Assembly (NCBI GenBank): GCA_020060485.1
Contig: JAGVAB010000061.1
Location: 1 to 6,403, forward strand
Source of the DNA: Anaerolineales bacterium
GTDB lineage: Bacteria > Chloroflexota > Anaerolineae > Anaerolineales > Anaerolineaceae
Length of the DNA stretch: 6,403 nucleotides
Direction: 5' to 3'
Translations under genes and position numbers: made by a program
Shown: positions 5,681-6,403 of the stretch, piece by piece
Numbering within the stretch: the first letter of the stretch is position 1
Layout: each line of letters starts with the position of its first letter
The notes under the pieces: model-generated
Seen by the model: the letters and a program-made list of their open reading frames with translations, nothing else
What the model was told of the DNA's origin: nothing
Database searches by the model: none

Positions 5681-6403
5681 TCAACCTTCATGCGGGCCGG
5701 CTGCAAGCACTTCCGCCGGTACGTCTCCGGTAAACTGGGCAAAGTTGGCGCTGAACATGCCGGCCAGTTTGTATGCCTGTTCATCATAGGCAGCAGGGTC
5801 TGCCCAGGTGTTGCGTGGATTTAAGACCTGCTCCGGCACCCCCGGGCAGGATTGCGGAACATGCAGGCCAAATACCGGGTCTGTTTCGTATGGCACATTA
5901 TTCAGTCCGCCGCTCAAAAGCGTGTCCACCATGGCGCGCGTATGGGCGATCTTCATGCGCTGCCCCTGGCCGTAGGCTCCGCCTGTCCAGCCGGTGTTCA
6001 CCAGCCAGCACTGCGATTGGTGTTGGCGGATCTTCTCTCCCAGCAGGCGGGCATATACCATGGGGTGATGCACCATGAACGGTCCACCGAAACAGGTGCT
6101 GAAGGTGGCTTGCGGTTCCTTGACACCCTTTTCTGTGCCAGCTACTTTGGCAGTGTAACCGGACAGAAAATGGTACATGGCCTGTTCAGGGGTGAGACGA
6201 GCGATGGGCGGCAGCACACCAAAGGCATCTGCTGTGAGGAAGATCACATTGTTGGGATGCCGTCCCATGCCGGAAGGTTCATGATTCTCCAATTCACTCA
6301 ACAGGTACGAGGCACGCGTATTCTCGGTGATGGTTGCGTCCGCCAGGTCTATCTTGCGCGTGGCCAGGTCAATGACCACATTTTCGAGAATGGTGCCAAA
6401 ACG
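5681..6403 (-). CDS. pckA: Phosphoenolpyruvate carboxykinase (ATP), C-terminal part
   Basis: The last 240 residues of ATP-dependent PEP carboxykinase, which interconverts oxaloacetate plus ATP and PEP plus CO2 plus ADP in the cytosol (gluconeogenesis, or CO2-fixing fermentation in some anaerobes). The gene enters at the right edge reading [11 protein letters not shown] and continues without interruption. Conserved blocks are ENTRASY (its Arg corresponds to the nucleotide/substrate-contacting Arg333 of E. coli PckA), [51 protein letters not shown] and the terminal VLAAGPHEG. The stop is TGA at 5683-5681. E. coli PckA has 540 residues, so roughly 300 N-terminal residues, including the Walker A-like GLSGTGKTT and metal-binding region, lie outside the window. 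The longer loop after NTGW (GGAYGQGQR) is of the plant/yeast type rather than the shorter E. coli NGTGKR. It converges on pstB across 75 bp. Confidence 0.95.
   Translation of the reverse strand, partial: RFGTILENVVIDLATRKIDLADATITENTRASYLLSELENHEPSGMGRHPNNVIFLTADAFGVLPPIARLTPEQAMYHFLSGYTAKVAGTEKGVKEPQATFSTCFGGPFMVHHPMVYARLLGEKIRQHQSQCWLVNTGWTGGAYGQGQRMKIAHTRAMVDTLLSGGLNNVPYETDPVFGLHVPQSCPGVPEQVLNPRNTWADPAAYDEQAYKLAGMFSANFAQFTGDVPAEVLAAGPHEG

Noticed and set aside
5773..6078. Open frame on the plus strand opposite pckA
   Set aside because: It is a shadow of the strongly conserved pckA coding sequence, with no recognisable protein features.

Overview
The window holds two short operons pointing right and the end of a third gene pointing left. 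Gene content and protein style suggest a Gram-negative-like or monoderm anaerobe, most plausibly a member of Chloroflexota (Anaerolineae-like). That assignment rests on family resemblance only: a PadR regulator paired with an 'LYP'-type membrane protein, the character of the Pst proteins, and moderate GC content. No rRNA or marker gene is present to confirm it.

Left part (1-1945). The first 239 bases hold no convincing gene. They contain a G-rich run with four GGGG tracts (7-31), a small GGGGT/ACCCC hairpin (28-43), and a clear sigma-70-type promoter (TTGACA, 17 bp, TATTAT). Three tandem 15-bp repeats with strong dyad symmetry overlap the -10 box and the predicted transcription start. This promoter drives a small PadR-family repressor (240-587). 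Eleven bases later comes a polytopic membrane protein of unknown function (599-1945) whose N-terminus resembles the soluble prefix of PadR-linked permease-type proteins. The layout suggests an autoregulated, ligand- or stress-responsive two-gene module.

Middle (1946-2171). A 226-bp gap holds a possible relic of coding sequence on the minus strand, a 9-bp perfect inverted repeat (2059-2102), and the pst promoter. That promoter's perfect TATAAT box lies so close to the pstS start codon that the transcript should be leaderless or nearly so.

Right part (2172-5605). The high-affinity phosphate ABC importer is encoded as pstS-pstC-pstA-pstB: a lipoprotein phosphate receptor, two permeases and the ATPase. 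The genes are tightly packed (gaps of 11 bp and 7 bp, then a TAATG stop/start overlap), so they form one translationally coupled operon. No phoU or phoR/phoB gene follows. PstB carries serine where the Q-loop glutamine is expected, with its other ATPase motifs intact.

Right edge (5681-6403, minus strand). The C-terminal 240 residues of an ATP-dependent phosphoenolpyruvate carboxykinase (pckA) converge on pstB. A candidate terminator for pckA lies in the 75-bp gap.

The window is mostly conventional. The observations most worth checking are the iterated PadR operator with its uncharacterised membrane partner, the leaderless pst start, and the PstB Q-loop substitution.
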